DNA of 64,000 nt from JBALVT01 sp045110675 (GTDB lineage: Bacteria > Pseudomonadota > Gammaproteobacteria > Pseudomonadales > Halieaceae): assembly GCA_045110675.1 (NCBI GenBank), contig JBGCGJ010000017.1, forward strand, positions 186,001-250,000, written 5' to 3'. The position numbers and the translations under genes were made by a program. Shown here one piece after another: positions 52,112 to 60,462 of the stretch. Every line of letters starts with the position of its first letter. Positions within the stretch are counted from its first letter, which is position 1. Under the pieces are notes generated by a model. That model made no database searches. It saw only the letters and a list, made by a program, of their open reading frames with translations, and was not told the DNA's origin.

Positions 52112-53398
52112 ATGAAAAACCAAGAACACATTGACTCCTGGTACGCAAATTCTTCAGTACTTGAAACGCAGTTCTCCACGTTGGAGGGAGAACATAGCGC
52201 GGACATCTGCATCATAGGCGGCGGTTACACCGGCCTTTCCACCGCAATTCATCTTCGCGATCTGGGCTACAGTGTCATAGTGCTGGAATCAAACCGGGTG
52301 GGCTGGGGTGCTTCCGGTCGCAATGGAGGACACGTTGGGACTGGCCAACGAGCAGACCAGGAACACCTTGAGAAAATGGTGGGTATTAATCATGCCCAGG
52401 AACTATGGCAGTTGGGACTGGAAGCAGTCGATACTGTGGCTGGCTTGATTGAACGATTCGAAATTGATTGTGAATTGAAACAAGGAAACCTGCATGTGGC
52501 GTCCAAGCGGAGCGATGTCAATGACTTACGCGGCGAAGTGGATCACCTAAAACAGACCTACAACTACAAGCAGATAGAATTCGTTGAGAAACCTGAACTG
52601 GAGCACATGACAAGTGGTCGAGGATTCCATGGCGGCGCTATCGACATGGGCAGCAAACATCTACACCCACTAAAATACTTGCACGGCCTCGCTAAGGCCG
52701 CATCCGATTTAGGTGCGCGTATTTTCGAGCACAGTCAAGTTGTCTCATATATCGAGCAAGATCAGGTTCATGTTAAAACGGCGCAGGGCGAGGTCAGAGC
52801 ACGATTTCTCGTGCTGGGGTGCAATGGTTACTTGGAAAAGCTGGAACCGAGGTCCGCTGCCAGGATAATGCCGATCAATAACTATATGTTGGCCACCGAG
52901 CCTCTGTCTGAAGAGATCGCAAGAAGGCTTATCCGAGATGACACCTCGATGTCAGATTCTCTTTTTGTCATCAATTACTGGAAGCTCTCAGCGGACAATC
53001 GCTTACTATTCGGCGGCGGGGAAACTTACTCGCGACGCTTTCCCGCCGATATTGGAAGATTCGTCCAGAAGTATATGCTGCGCATTTACCCTGAACTGGC
53101 CAGCACCCCCATAGAATATGGATGGGGAGGCACCCTGGCCATTACGATGAATCGGATGCCCGATTTTGGTAGATTGGCATCAAACGTATTTTATGCGCAC
53201 GGCTTCTCAGGTCACGGCGTACCCACTGCAACTTTGGCGGGAAAACTCTTGTCTGAGGTGATAAGTGGCACCGCTGAAAGGTTTGATGTAATGGCAAATG
53301 TACCCTCACCGCAGTTCCCAGGAGGCACTCTACTTCGCTGGCCCGGACTGATTGCCGGTATGCTGTTTTATAGTCTTCGCGACCGGCTGGGTAGGTAA
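52112..53398 (+). CDS. FAD-dependent amine oxidase (DAO family, PuuB-like)
   Basis: 428 residues. The dinucleotide fold is ADICIIGGGYTGLSTAIHL and ESNRVGWGASGRNGG; the C-terminal FAD region is NVFYAHGFSGHGVPTATLAGKL. These fit the D-amino-acid-oxidase superfamily, closest in style to gamma-glutamylputrescine oxidase. Divergent from the PuuA-like gene. A TATAGT at 52100-52105 ends six bases before the ATG and there is no ribosome-binding site, so the mRNA may be leaderless. Confidence 0.9.
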   Translation: MKNQEHIDSWYANSSVLETQFSTLEGEHSADICIIGGGYTGLSTAIHLRDLGYSVIVLESNRVGWGASGRNGGHVGTGQRADQEHLEKMVGINHAQELWQLGLEAVDTVAGLIERFEIDCELKQGNLHVASKRSDVNDLRGEVDHLKQTYNYKQIEFVEKPELEHMTSGRGFHGGAIDMGSKHLHPLKYLHGLAKAASDLGARIFEHSQVVSYIEQDQVHVKTAQGEVRARFLVLGCNGYLEKLEPRSAARIMPINNYMLATEPLSEEIARRLIRDDTSMSDSLFVINYWKLSADNRLLFGGGETYSRRFPADIGRFVQKYMLRIYPELASTPIEYGWGGTLAITMNRMPDFGRLASNVFYAHGFSGHGVPTATLAGKLLSEVISGTAERFDVMANVPSPQFPGGTLLRWPGLIAGMLFYSLRDRLGR

Positions 53399-53556
53399 AT
53401 CGGTATTTGTCCGTGCGAAACGATTGTTGCCGCTACACTAAGTAACTATCTCATTCGGCCAGCTATTTTTATTTTGTTGGGCTATAGCTTCTAATTGATA
53501 TTAACTGTAGAAAAACATCATCACGGAACTAAATGTCAACCTGGATTGATTGAGAC

Positions 53557-54294
53557 ATGACTACAGGCCCAAGCTTTGCCGGCTCTTTCTTCGACGAACT
53601 ACGACGACGAAAGGTCATCCGCACCTGCCTCCTCTACGTCGTTTTTTGCTGGGGAACACTACAAGTAGTAGACATCCTTGTTCCACCTCTGGGTTACGAT
53701 GGCAAGCAAATTTCACACTACCTTCTGTATTTTGCCACAGCGGGGTTTCCAGTAATCCTCGCCCTGGCCTGGTTTCTCAAGCTCACACCACGAGGGTTTG
53801 AAGTTAAACGCTCCTTCGTGGACAGGCGCATTTTGAAAAATATCCCGCCAATCCATGAACGACGACATTCCAGAGTGTCTACTTATTTTCACAAAGGAGA
53901 AGAACACAGGCATTTCAACTGGATAGTGTCCGCTGAAACAGGCCCTCTGACTGGCTTAAGTTTTGGTGTCGAAGAACCATTGATCTTTGGCCGCTCACTG
54001 GACTGCGACATCGCGATTGTATCTCCCCACGTCTCTTGCCAGCATGCGCGCCTTGATTTTGATGACGACCGATTATTTATCGAAGATCTGGGATCCGCAA
54101 ACGGTACGATGGTCAACGGCAAGCCTGCCTTAGGCAGACAGGCCCTGCATGACCAAGATGAATTGAGGTTTCACGAAATAGTATTTAGGGTAACTGAGAG
54201 CTTTCCTCGGTCCGATAGAGAGTTGCAGTCGATAAGCAAAACGACGAGTATCGATGTGTCAAAAAACTTTGATAAGCACGACAAGGATCGGTGA
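53557..54294 (+). CDS. FHA-domain protein with two-helix membrane N-terminus
   Basis: 245 residues. The N-terminus (FFDELRRRKVIRTCLLYVVFCWGTLQVVDILVPPLG) carries two membrane helices, about 21-40 and 57-77; this N-terminal unit is seen at the start of some membrane adenylate-cyclase/TPR proteins. The C-terminal half is an FHA domain (EEPLIFGRSLDCDIAIVSPHVSCQHARL; FIEDLGSANGTMVNG) with GRS, SxxH-like and NG residues. FHA domains bind phosphothreonine peptides. No Ser/Thr kinase of the Hanks type is nearby. Confidence 0.85.
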   Translation: MTTGPSFAGSFFDELRRRKVIRTCLLYVVFCWGTLQVVDILVPPLGYDGKQISHYLLYFATAGFPVILALAWFLKLTPRGFEVKRSFVDRRILKNIPPIHERRHSRVSTYFHKGEEHRHFNWIVSAETGPLTGLSFGVEEPLIFGRSLDCDIAIVSPHVSCQHARLDFDDDRLFIEDLGSANGTMVNGKPALGRQALHDQDELRFHEIVFRVTESFPRSDRELQSISKTTSIDVSKNFDKHDKDR

Positions 54295-54408
54295 AACTTT
54301 TTCCATATTCTTCGTGCTAGCAAAATTCCAGCATTCGTAGGTCAGAGTATACAGGGTTGTACTTCGGACGTGTGTAGCCAGCAGGTCAGAACCCGTTTGC
54401 TCCAAAAG

Positions 54409-54466
54409 TGTTACCTATGTCAACGGCGAGCGGCGTTCCGCAATAAACTGTCACCTGTGTGACCGG
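54409..54466. repeat. Two imperfect 18-bp direct repeats, possible insertion-sequence end relic
   Basis: TGTTACCTATGTCAACGG (54409-54426) and TGTCACCTGTGTGACCGG (54449-54466) match at 14 of 18 positions with a 40-base period. The TGTTACCTATGT-type sequence recalls multiple terminal repeats of IS21/IS481-type elements. No transposase fragment remains. It lies just downstream of the tRNA-Pro 3' end. Confidence 0.35.
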
Positions 54467-54484
54467 AGAGCACCCAGAGCTATT

Positions 54485-54561
<77 letters not shown>

Positions 54562-54579
54562 ACATTGTGGGTGAAGGTC

Positions 54580-54608
54580 ACTATATCAAAGCGAGTGCAG
54601 GGTATAAA
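54580..54608 (-). promoter_or_regulatory. Putative promoter of tRNA-Pro
   Basis: Minus-strand TTTATA (54608-54603), 17-base spacer, TATAGT (54585-54580). Transcription would begin about 12 bases before the tRNA 5' end, a normal leader length. Matches to consensus are four and five of six. Confidence 0.5.
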
Positions 54609-54656
54609 AGCTACGAAAAGTAGGAGAAGTGGGGGATGTAGGGAAAACCAGGCACT

Positions 54657-54872
54657 TTAATAGATGCCAGCCCAGCGTACTAGCATCTGACTGAATATGC
54701 TCAAGCCAAAAACAATGCCAATCAGCACCAATAGCAATCGAAAAGGGCGAAAAGGCTTTCTCTCAACAGCATTAATACCCTCGCGAGTGAAAGCGTCTAC
54801 CTTCGCTTGATCTTCTGGGTAGAGGCGGGTTGTAGAATGATCGTCTGAATTTTCGGGGAGTTGCTCGGTCAT
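54657..54872 (-). CDS. DUF3094 family small membrane protein
   Basis: 71 residues from Met at 54872 (MTEQLPENSDDHS). Family signature RLYPEDQAKVDAFTREGINAVERKPFRPF is followed by one membrane helix (LLLVLIGIVFGLSIFSQML) and a short end. The frame to 54914 adds 14 residues unlike the family. DUF3094 is found in Pseudomonas and relatives and has no assigned role. It is separated from the acyl-CoA dehydrogenase gene by a strong stem-loop. Confidence 0.8.
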   Translation of the reverse strand: MTEQLPENSDDHSTTRLYPEDQAKVDAFTREGINAVERKPFRPFRLLLVLIGIVFGLSIFSQMLVRWAGIY

Positions 54873-54920
54873 GGGAAAGCGTTGCAGAAAAAACGAACAT
54901 TGATTTTCCGCCATTTAAAC

Positions 54921-54951
54921 GGGAAAGTCACCCTGGCAGAGTGACTTTCCC
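54921..54951 (-). terminator. Stem-loop after the acyl-CoA dehydrogenase gene
   Basis: A perfect 11-bp stem (GGGAAAGTCAC at 54921-54931, GTGACTTTCCC at 54941-54951) with a 9-base loop, 15 bases past the dehydrogenase stop. On the minus strand it is followed by GTTTAAAT rather than a full T-run. Probably terminates or attenuates transcription into the DUF3094 gene. Confidence 0.7.
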
Positions 54952-54966
54952 TCGAACGCGATAGTT

Positions 54967-56760
54967 TTAGAAATCGAACATGGCCTCTGGCATTTGCATA
55001 AGGTTCTCAGGTCCCGACAGCATTGTGTCTTTGAGACTTAAGGTCCTGGGCAGTAGTCGCTCGAAGTAGAAACGAGCGGTCATCAGCTTTGCCTCATAAA
55101 AAGAGACATCTCCATCAGCCTCTGCGATTTTGGCTTTGGCCAGCACGGCCATCCGAGCCCAGAAATACGCCATGGTGACGTAACCGCTATACATTAGATA
55201 GTCGACCGCAGCAGCTCCGGCGGCGTCCGGGTTTTCCATGGACGCCTCTCCAATCTTCATGGAAAGCTCTAGCCACTCATCTTTATAGGCCTTTATGACA
55301 TCGACGAACTCGGCGTTGTCTTCTCCTTCATTCTGGGCACAGAATTCGTCGAAGTACTGGGTAAAGCTCAATAGCAGTTTTCCGCCACTACCCAAGACTT
55401 TACGACCGATCAGGTCCATAGCCTGGATGCCCGTTGTGCCCTCGTACAACATGGCAATTCTCCCATCGCGAACGATTTGTTCCATGCCCCACTCGCGAAT
55501 AAAGCCGTGCCCCCCGAAAACCTGAACACCCAAGTTTGCCGATTCATAACCCGTCTCGGTCACGAATGCTTTTGCAATGGGGGTAAGCAAGGCCATCAAA
55601 TCATCGGCATGCTTTGATTGCTCTTCAGTCCCTGCTTCGACAATATCGCCCAGCTGGGCCAAAAAGTAGATGAATGCTCGAGCGCCCTCGGTAAATGCTT
55701 TTTGAGTAAGGAGCATTCGCCTTACATCCGGGTGAACGATAATGGGATCCGCCGGACCATCGACGTTCTTGGGACCGGTCAAACTGCGCATTGCCAAACG
55801 GTCTCTGGCATAGGCCAGAGCACCCTGATAGGACAATTCTCCATGGGCAAGACCCTGAACAGCGGTGCCTAGACGAGCCGTGTTCATGAAAGTGAACATG
55901 CATGCCAGCCCCTTGTTGGGTGCTCCGATCAGATAACCCCTTGCCCCATCAAAATTCATCACACAAGTCGCCGAGCCTTTGATACCCATTTTCTTTTCAA
56001 TCGAAGCACAGTGAACCGCATTTCGCTCTCCGACATTGCCCTCGGCATCGGGTAGAAACTTCGGCACGATGAATAGAGATATCCCCTTGGTACCTTCGGG
56101 TGCGTCGGGTAGTCGAGCAAGCACGATATGAACAATATTCTCGGCCATATCGTGTTCACCGGCGCTGATAAAAATCTTGGTGCCGGTGATTGAGTAACTT
56201 CCATCAGCGGTTGGCTCTGCCTTGGTTCTTAACAGACCCAAGTCCGTTCCGCACTGAGCCTCTGTCAAACACATGGTACCGGTCCAACTTCCCTCGACAA
56301 GCTTGGTGAGATATTGAGCTTTTTGCTCAGGATCGCCGTGGCCTTCGATCGTTCGGATCGCTCCGTGACTTAATCCAGGATACATTCCCCATGACCAGTT
56401 GGCGGTGCCCGTTAATTCAGTCATCGCAATACCCAACAGAGCGGGCATCCCCTGACCTCCATTCTCGGTTTCCGCCGAGAGCGCGGGCCATCCACCCGCA
56501 ACATATTGCTGATAGGCTTCTGCAAAACCTTCAGGGGTTTTGACACCATCTTCGCTCCAATCGCAGCCCTCTTCATCCCCTGATTGATTTAGAGGTGCAA
56601 GCACGTTTTCACAGAACTTGGCGCCCTCTTCGAGGATGGCGTTCATCATCTCAGCGGTGGCTTCTTCGTTGCCTGGTAATGTCTGGTAGAGCTTCTCGGA
56701 TTCAAGCAATTCGTTGATGACGAAACTGACGTCTCGCAGGGGAGCTTTGTAATCTGGCAT
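54967..56760 (-). CDS. Acyl-CoA dehydrogenase (DmdC/FadE-like, with C-terminal extension)
   Basis: 597 residues. Acyl-CoA dehydrogenase motifs: MCLTEAQCGTDLG and SYSITGTKIFISAGEHDM (FAD and substrate site), GVQVFGGHGFIREWGMEQIVRD, and MLYEGTTGIQAMDLIGRK containing the expected catalytic Glu. A C-terminal extension domain follows, typical of ~600-residue members such as DmdC, the methylmercaptopropionyl-CoA dehydrogenase. It could act on DMSP-derived or other short/medium acyl-CoA; no dmd genes are next to it. Monocistronic. Confidence 0.9.
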   Translation of the reverse strand: MPDYKAPLRDVSFVINELLESEKLYQTLPGNEEATAEMMNAILEEGAKFCENVLAPLNQSGDEEGCDWSEDGVKTPEGFAEAYQQYVAGGWPALSAETENGGQGMPALLGIAMTELTGTANWSWGMYPGLSHGAIRTIEGHGDPEQKAQYLTKLVEGSWTGTMCLTEAQCGTDLGLLRTKAEPTADGSYSITGTKIFISAGEHDMAENIVHIVLARLPDAPEGTKGISLFIVPKFLPDAEGNVGERNAVHCASIEKKMGIKGSATCVMNFDGARGYLIGAPNKGLACMFTFMNTARLGTAVQGLAHGELSYQGALAYARDRLAMRSLTGPKNVDGPADPIIVHPDVRRMLLTQKAFTEGARAFIYFLAQLGDIVEAGTEEQSKHADDLMALLTPIAKAFVTETGYESANLGVQVFGGHGFIREWGMEQIVRDGRIAMLYEGTTGIQAMDLIGRKVLGSGGKLLLSFTQYFDEFCAQNEGEDNAEFVDVIKAYKDEWLELSMKIGEASMENPDAAGAAAVDYLMYSGYVTMAYFWARMAVLAKAKIAEADGDVSFYEAKLMTARFYFERLLPRTLSLKDTMLSGPENLMQMPEAMFDF

Positions 56761-57152
56761 GGTAATAACCTCGTAAGGGACGGCCCAAAAAAGCAGGCTG
56801 GTTTACAGTGTGGAATATGGCTATGTGTTCAGTGTATACATTGTCCTTGAAAACGGTACAAAGTCAAATATCTTTTAGGGCGCGACGATCCTCATACGAG
56901 CCCAAAAAAGAATATAAATTGCATCATTCAAATTCTATATGTGATCACTCACTATCAATAAAAACTAGTGGAACCAGACTTCGAAGACTCTGCTAGACGC
57001 AAACTCAGGCTTGCTCGATATCAAAAACCGATACCGGCACGACCAGGTTATGTCATCCACAAATAGCGCAACAACAAACTGAATCTGAGTATAGCCGGGA
57101 TTAGATGATTTAGATTGCTACAACTGCAAGTCTTCGATGCTTCTGTGGCGTG
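56761..57152. other. 392-base intergenic region with the dehydrogenase promoter
   Basis: Lies between the acyl-CoA dehydrogenase start and the bioB stop. The part near the dehydrogenase gene holds a promoter-like pair (listed separately). The AT-rich middle (56870-56990) shows no good coding frame; a 62-codon plus-strand frame there has no family features. No repeat or RNA structure is evident. Confidence 0.5.
56833..56861 (-). promoter_or_regulatory. Putative promoter of the acyl-CoA dehydrogenase gene
   Basis: Minus-strand TTGTAC (56861-56856) and TATACA (56838-56833) with a 17-base spacer, about 70 bases upstream of the start. The -10 box is part of an 8-bp palindrome TGTATACA. Confidence 0.4.
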
Positions 57153-58211
57153 TCAGCCTTCTGAAGCTGCGGCATTATAGTACTGCGGTGCCGGAACGTC
57201 GGGTGCTTGCTCTACCGCGCGCTGCTCGGGAGAAATACCTAAGCGAGCGAATAAGTCCATATCAGAATTTGCCTGCGGGTTTGGTGTGGTCAACAGCTTT
57301 TCACCGTAGAATATTGAATTGGCACCTGCAAAATACGCCAGCGCGTGAATCTGTTCGTTCATTGCTTCTCGACCCGCAGAGAGACGAACATGAGAACCGG
57401 GCATAAGGATTCGCGCTACTGCAATCGTACGTATAAATTCGAAGGGATCAAGATCCTCCTCTTCACCCAGGGGTGTTCCCTCGACGCGCACCAACATATT
57501 GATTGGCACGCTGTCGGGGTGTTTCGGCATATTAGCCAGTTGTTGCAAAAAACCCGCACGATCGATTCGTCGCTCACCCATACCTACAATACCGCCACTG
57601 CAAACCTTCATACCCGCACCGCGGACATGTTCAAGTGTATCGAGACGATGCTGATAAGTGCGCGTAGTGATGATCTCTCCGTAATACTCAGGAGACGTGT
57701 CCAAATTGTGATTGTAATAGTCCAGCCCGGCCTGAGCTAACTCACCGGCTTGTTCTGCGCTCAACATTCCCAGGGTCATACAGCTTTCCAGACCTAGGCT
57801 CTTGACGCCTTTTACCATTGCAATTACCTGGGGCATATCTCGTTTTTTGGGAGATCGCCAGGCAGCTCCCATGCAAAAGCGACTCGCACCACTGGCCTTG
57901 GCCGCCCTGGCCTGTTCTAAAACCGCTTCAACCTCCATCAGCTCTTCTGGTTCAAGGCCTGTTTCATAGCGATTACTCTGTGGGCAATAAGCGCAATCCT
58001 CAGGACACGAACCGGTTTTGATGGAAAGCAATGTGCTCACTTGTACCTGATTTGGGTCAAAATACTTGCGGTGCAAGGTATGAGCTTGAAACAACAGGTC
58101 GTTAAAGGGCAAAGCGTAAAGAGCTTCAATTTGTCCGCGCGTCCAGTCTTGGCGAACCTCGGCTTGCGAAGGAATTGTTTGCGAGCAAGCAACTGCTGCA
58201 CTCTGATTCAT
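57153..58211 (-). CDS. bioB: Biotin synthase
   Basis: 352 residues from ATG at 58211 (MNQSAAVACSQT). The start at 58241 is excluded by the promoter, whose -10 box overlaps it. Radical SAM motif in TGSCPEDCAYCPQS; further family blocks RFCMGAAWRSPKKRD, YNHNLDTSPEYYGEI, CSGGIVGMGE and AGREAMN. It inserts sulfur into dethiobiotin using [4Fe-4S] and [2Fe-2S] clusters. Other bio genes are absent from the window. A BirA-type operator overlaps its promoter. A short Ala/Pro-rich tail extends beyond the usual end. Confidence 0.95.
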   Translation of the reverse strand: MNQSAAVACSQTIPSQAEVRQDWTRGQIEALYALPFNDLLFQAHTLHRKYFDPNQVQVSTLLSIKTGSCPEDCAYCPQSNRYETGLEPEELMEVEAVLEQARAAKASGASRFCMGAAWRSPKKRDMPQVIAMVKGVKSLGLESCMTLGMLSAEQAGELAQAGLDYYNHNLDTSPEYYGEIITTRTYQHRLDTLEHVRGAGMKVCSGGIVGMGERRIDRAGFLQQLANMPKHPDSVPINMLVRVEGTPLGEEEDLDPFEFIRTIAVARILMPGSHVRLSAGREAMNEQIHALAYFAGANSIFYGEKLLTTPNPQANSDMDLFARLGISPEQRAVEQAPDVPAPQYYNAAASEG

Positions 58212-58242
58212 GGCAGTAACCCGAATTTTCCAGCGAGGCATA

Positions 58243-58270
58243 ATGATAGCAACGCCAAAACATCTGTCAA
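58243..58270 (-). promoter_or_regulatory. bioB promoter
   Basis: Minus-strand TTGACA (58270-58265, perfect) and TATCAT (58248-58243, five of six) with a 16-base spacer. It would give a leader of about 25 bases to the ATG at 58211. The -35 box lies inside the left half of the BirA-type operator. Confidence 0.7.
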
Positions 58271-58296
58271 CCAGATCTCCATTATATGGTTAACAT
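58264..58296. promoter_or_regulatory. BirA-type biotin operator
   Basis: CTGTCAACC (58264-58272), 15-base spacer, GGTTAACAT (58288-58296). Compared with the BirA consensus TTGTAAACC-N14/16-GGTTTACAA each half matches seven of nine positions. It overlaps the bioB -35 box and the comF start, so biotinyl-AMP-bound BirA would repress bioB. Confidence 0.72.
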
Positions 58297-59002
58297 GATT
58301 CTGGATGCCCTTCTGCCGCATTACTGTTATCAGTGTGAATTGAGAACAGGCTCAAACCTGCCTCTTTGCGACACCTGCCAATCCAGCCTGGCAAGAAACC
58401 ACAATTTCTGCCGCGGTTGCGCCGTGCCCTTACCAACCACTTCAGCTACACAAGGGGCATTGACCTGCCCCAAATGCCAACGCCAACCACCCCCTTTCTC
58501 AAAAGTGGTAGCTCCTTTCTTGTACGACGAGTCCCTGGCATTTCTCATACACAAATGGAAATTCCAAGGAGAAATGCAGCTCACTGTTGTACTGGCAAAC
58601 CTCTGGCTGTCGGCAAACTACAACGCCCAACACATCGATCTTATAGTACCCGTCCCATTGCATTGGCAAAAACTGTGGTCTCGAGGTTTTAACCAGGCGG
58701 AGCTATTGGCACGCAAAATTCAAACTCTACAACCAGATCTCAAAGACAAGAAGGTCGACACACGAATGGTGGTCCGAACCAAAGCCACTGCTACACAAAC
58801 TAACTTAACTGCGACTGCCAGAGGTTACAATTTAAACGCCGCTTTTTACGCGCGAAAGACCTGCGCAGGAATGCACATCGCCATAGTAGATGACGTTATG
58901 ACGACAGGAAGTACCGCTTCAGCTATGAGCGAATGCCTGATAAGCGCGGGCGCCGAATCGGTTGAAGTTTGGTGTGCAGCACGCACACCAGCTCCCTCCT
59001 AA
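58286..59002 (+). CDS. comF: ComF-family phosphoribosyltransferase-like protein
   Basis: 238 residues; Met at 58286 or at 58295 are both possible. An N-terminal zinc-finger region (CYQCELRT, LCDTC, CRGCAVPLP, CPKCQ) is followed by a PRTase-fold domain (LIVPVPLHWQKLWSRGFNQAELLA) with the PRPP loop VDDVMTTGSTASAM. ComF is needed for natural DNA uptake in Haemophilus-like bacteria, as a cytoplasmic or membrane-associated factor. It is divergent from bioB with the operator crossing its start. Confidence 0.9.
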   Translation: MVNMILDALLPHYCYQCELRTGSNLPLCDTCQSSLARNHNFCRGCAVPLPTTSATQGALTCPKCQRQPPPFSKVVAPFLYDESLAFLIHKWKFQGEMQLTVVLANLWLSANYNAQHIDLIVPVPLHWQKLWSRGFNQAELLARKIQTLQPDLKDKKVDTRMVVRTKATATQTNLTATARGYNLNAAFYARKTCAGMHIAIVDDVMTTGSTASAMSECLISAGAESVEVWCAARTPAPS

Positions 59003-59074
59003 ATGCGATCACAATGACATGCATTTGAAGCCCTCATAACGCATACTGCGCTAGCTGAACTACGAGACCCGTTT

Positions 59075-59785
59075 ATGCCCATTTTGTTGTTTCTGTTTCT
59101 ATTACTTTGTCTAAACCCTGCTGCCAATGCGGATACGATAAACGTCGCCGTCGCTTCCAATTTCAAGCAAACGGCACACCAATTGAGTGTCTTGTTCGAG
59201 AAAAAAACCGGGCATCAAGCGATACTAAGTAGTGCGTCAACAGGAACCCTTCACACCCAAATCACACGCGGAGCGCCCTTTGACGTGCTCTTATCTGCCG
59301 ATTCAAAGTCTCCGCGAGAATTGGAAGCGCAGGGGTATACCTGGCCAAATACTCGATTTTGTTACGCACTCGGACAGCTGACTTTGGTGGGAGGCACCGG
59401 TTCATTGGAAGACTTGTCGAACGCTAAATTGAGTTTGGCAATTGCCAATCCGGCTACCGCACCCTATGGCATCGCAGCTGAGGAAGTTCTGAACCTACCG
59501 CAGTATCACGTCGCCGAACATCGAAAAATTGTTCGCGCCAACAATGTCGTCCAGGCCTTCCAGTACTGGTTCACTTCTTCCGTCGATATCGCCTTGGTCG
59601 CCAGGTCCTTAACAAAGAACAATGGCGTACTAATCCCCTCGAGTGACTACACGCCAATAAAGCAGGAAGCTGTGTTACTCAAACGAGCCGAGGATAACCC
59701 TGCTGCAAAAAGCTATATCGAGTTTCTAAAAAGCTATTCCGCCCAAAAATTAATTGCCAGTTCAGGCTACGGGAATTGCAAGTGA
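59075..59785 (+). CDS. modA: Molybdate ABC transporter substrate-binding protein
   Basis: 236 residues with a signal peptide (MPILLFLFLLLCLNPAANA). ModA features: VAVASNFKQTAHQLSVLFEKKTGH, SSASTGTLHTQITRGAPFDVLLSAD, and a C-terminal SYIEFLKSYSAQKLIASSGYG. It captures molybdate in the periplasm for the ModBC transporter. First gene of modABC-srkA; overlaps modB by four bases. Confidence 0.93.
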   Translation: MPILLFLFLLLCLNPAANADTINVAVASNFKQTAHQLSVLFEKKTGHQAILSSASTGTLHTQITRGAPFDVLLSADSKSPRELEAQGYTWPNTRFCYALGQLTLVGGTGSLEDLSNAKLSLAIANPATAPYGIAAEEVLNLPQYHVAEHRKIVRANNVVQAFQYWFTSSVDIALVARSLTKNNGVLIPSSDYTPIKQEAVLLKRAEDNPAAKSYIEFLKSYSAQKLIASSGYGNCK

Positions 59786-60462
59786 GTGCCGCAGAATGGA
59801 GCGCGATTTGGCTCACAATTCGCTTAGCTGGCGTGACGCTAGTGTTTTTAATGCTAATAGGTACGCCATTGGCTTGGTGGATTTCTCGAAGGCGTACGAA
59901 TTTCAGTGCCTTTGTAGAATCAGTGGTTGCTTTGCCGCTTATTCTACCTCCTACGGTGCTCGGCTTTTATCTATTGCTTATGTTCGCGCCGCAAACTGCC
60001 TTCGGTCAATTTTGGCAACAAACTACCGGCACTCAGCTTGCTTTTAGCTTCAGCGCACTTGTAATTGGTTCCTTCATTTACTCGCTACCCTTCATTGTGC
60101 AACCTCTGCAAAGTGCATTTTCTCAAGTTCCCGTTGGCCTACTGCAGGCAGCTGCGACATTGGGAGCGTCTCCCATAGATCAATTCAGATCCGTGGTAAT
60201 GCCAATTTGCAAACGTAGCTTTGTCACCGCGGCGAGCTTGGGTTTCGCACATACAATCGGTGAGTTTGGTGTGGTGCTAATGATTGGAGGCAACATACCT
60301 GGCGAAACTCGAGTGTTATCCATTGCTTTGTATGATCAAGTTGAGTCTTTGCAGTTTGCCGAGGCCCATCGTCTCGCTGCGGGCCTTATGTTGTTTTCAA
60401 TCGTATTGCTGTTTTTACTTTACCGCAGCAACCCAATAAGTTTGTGGGGTTCACGTCGATGA
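59782..60462 (+). CDS. modB: Molybdate ABC transporter permease
   Basis: 226 residues from GTG at 59782, overlapping the modA stop (GTGA); TTG at 59776 would add two residues. About five membrane helices with the permease EAA-type loop (AAATLGASPIDQFRSVVMP) and ModB end features (GFAHTIGEFGVVLMIGGNIPGETRVLSIALYD). It forms the inner-membrane channel with ModC. Overlaps modC by four bases. Confidence 0.93.
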   Translation: MSAAEWSAIWLTIRLAGVTLVFLMLIGTPLAWWISRRRTNFSAFVESVVALPLILPPTVLGFYLLLMFAPQTAFGQFWQQTTGTQLAFSFSALVIGSFIYSLPFIVQPLQSAFSQVPVGLLQAAATLGASPIDQFRSVVMPICKRSFVTAASLGFAHTIGEFGVVLMIGGNIPGETRVLSIALYDQVESLQFAEAHRLAAGLMLFSIVLLFLLYRSNPISLWGSRR

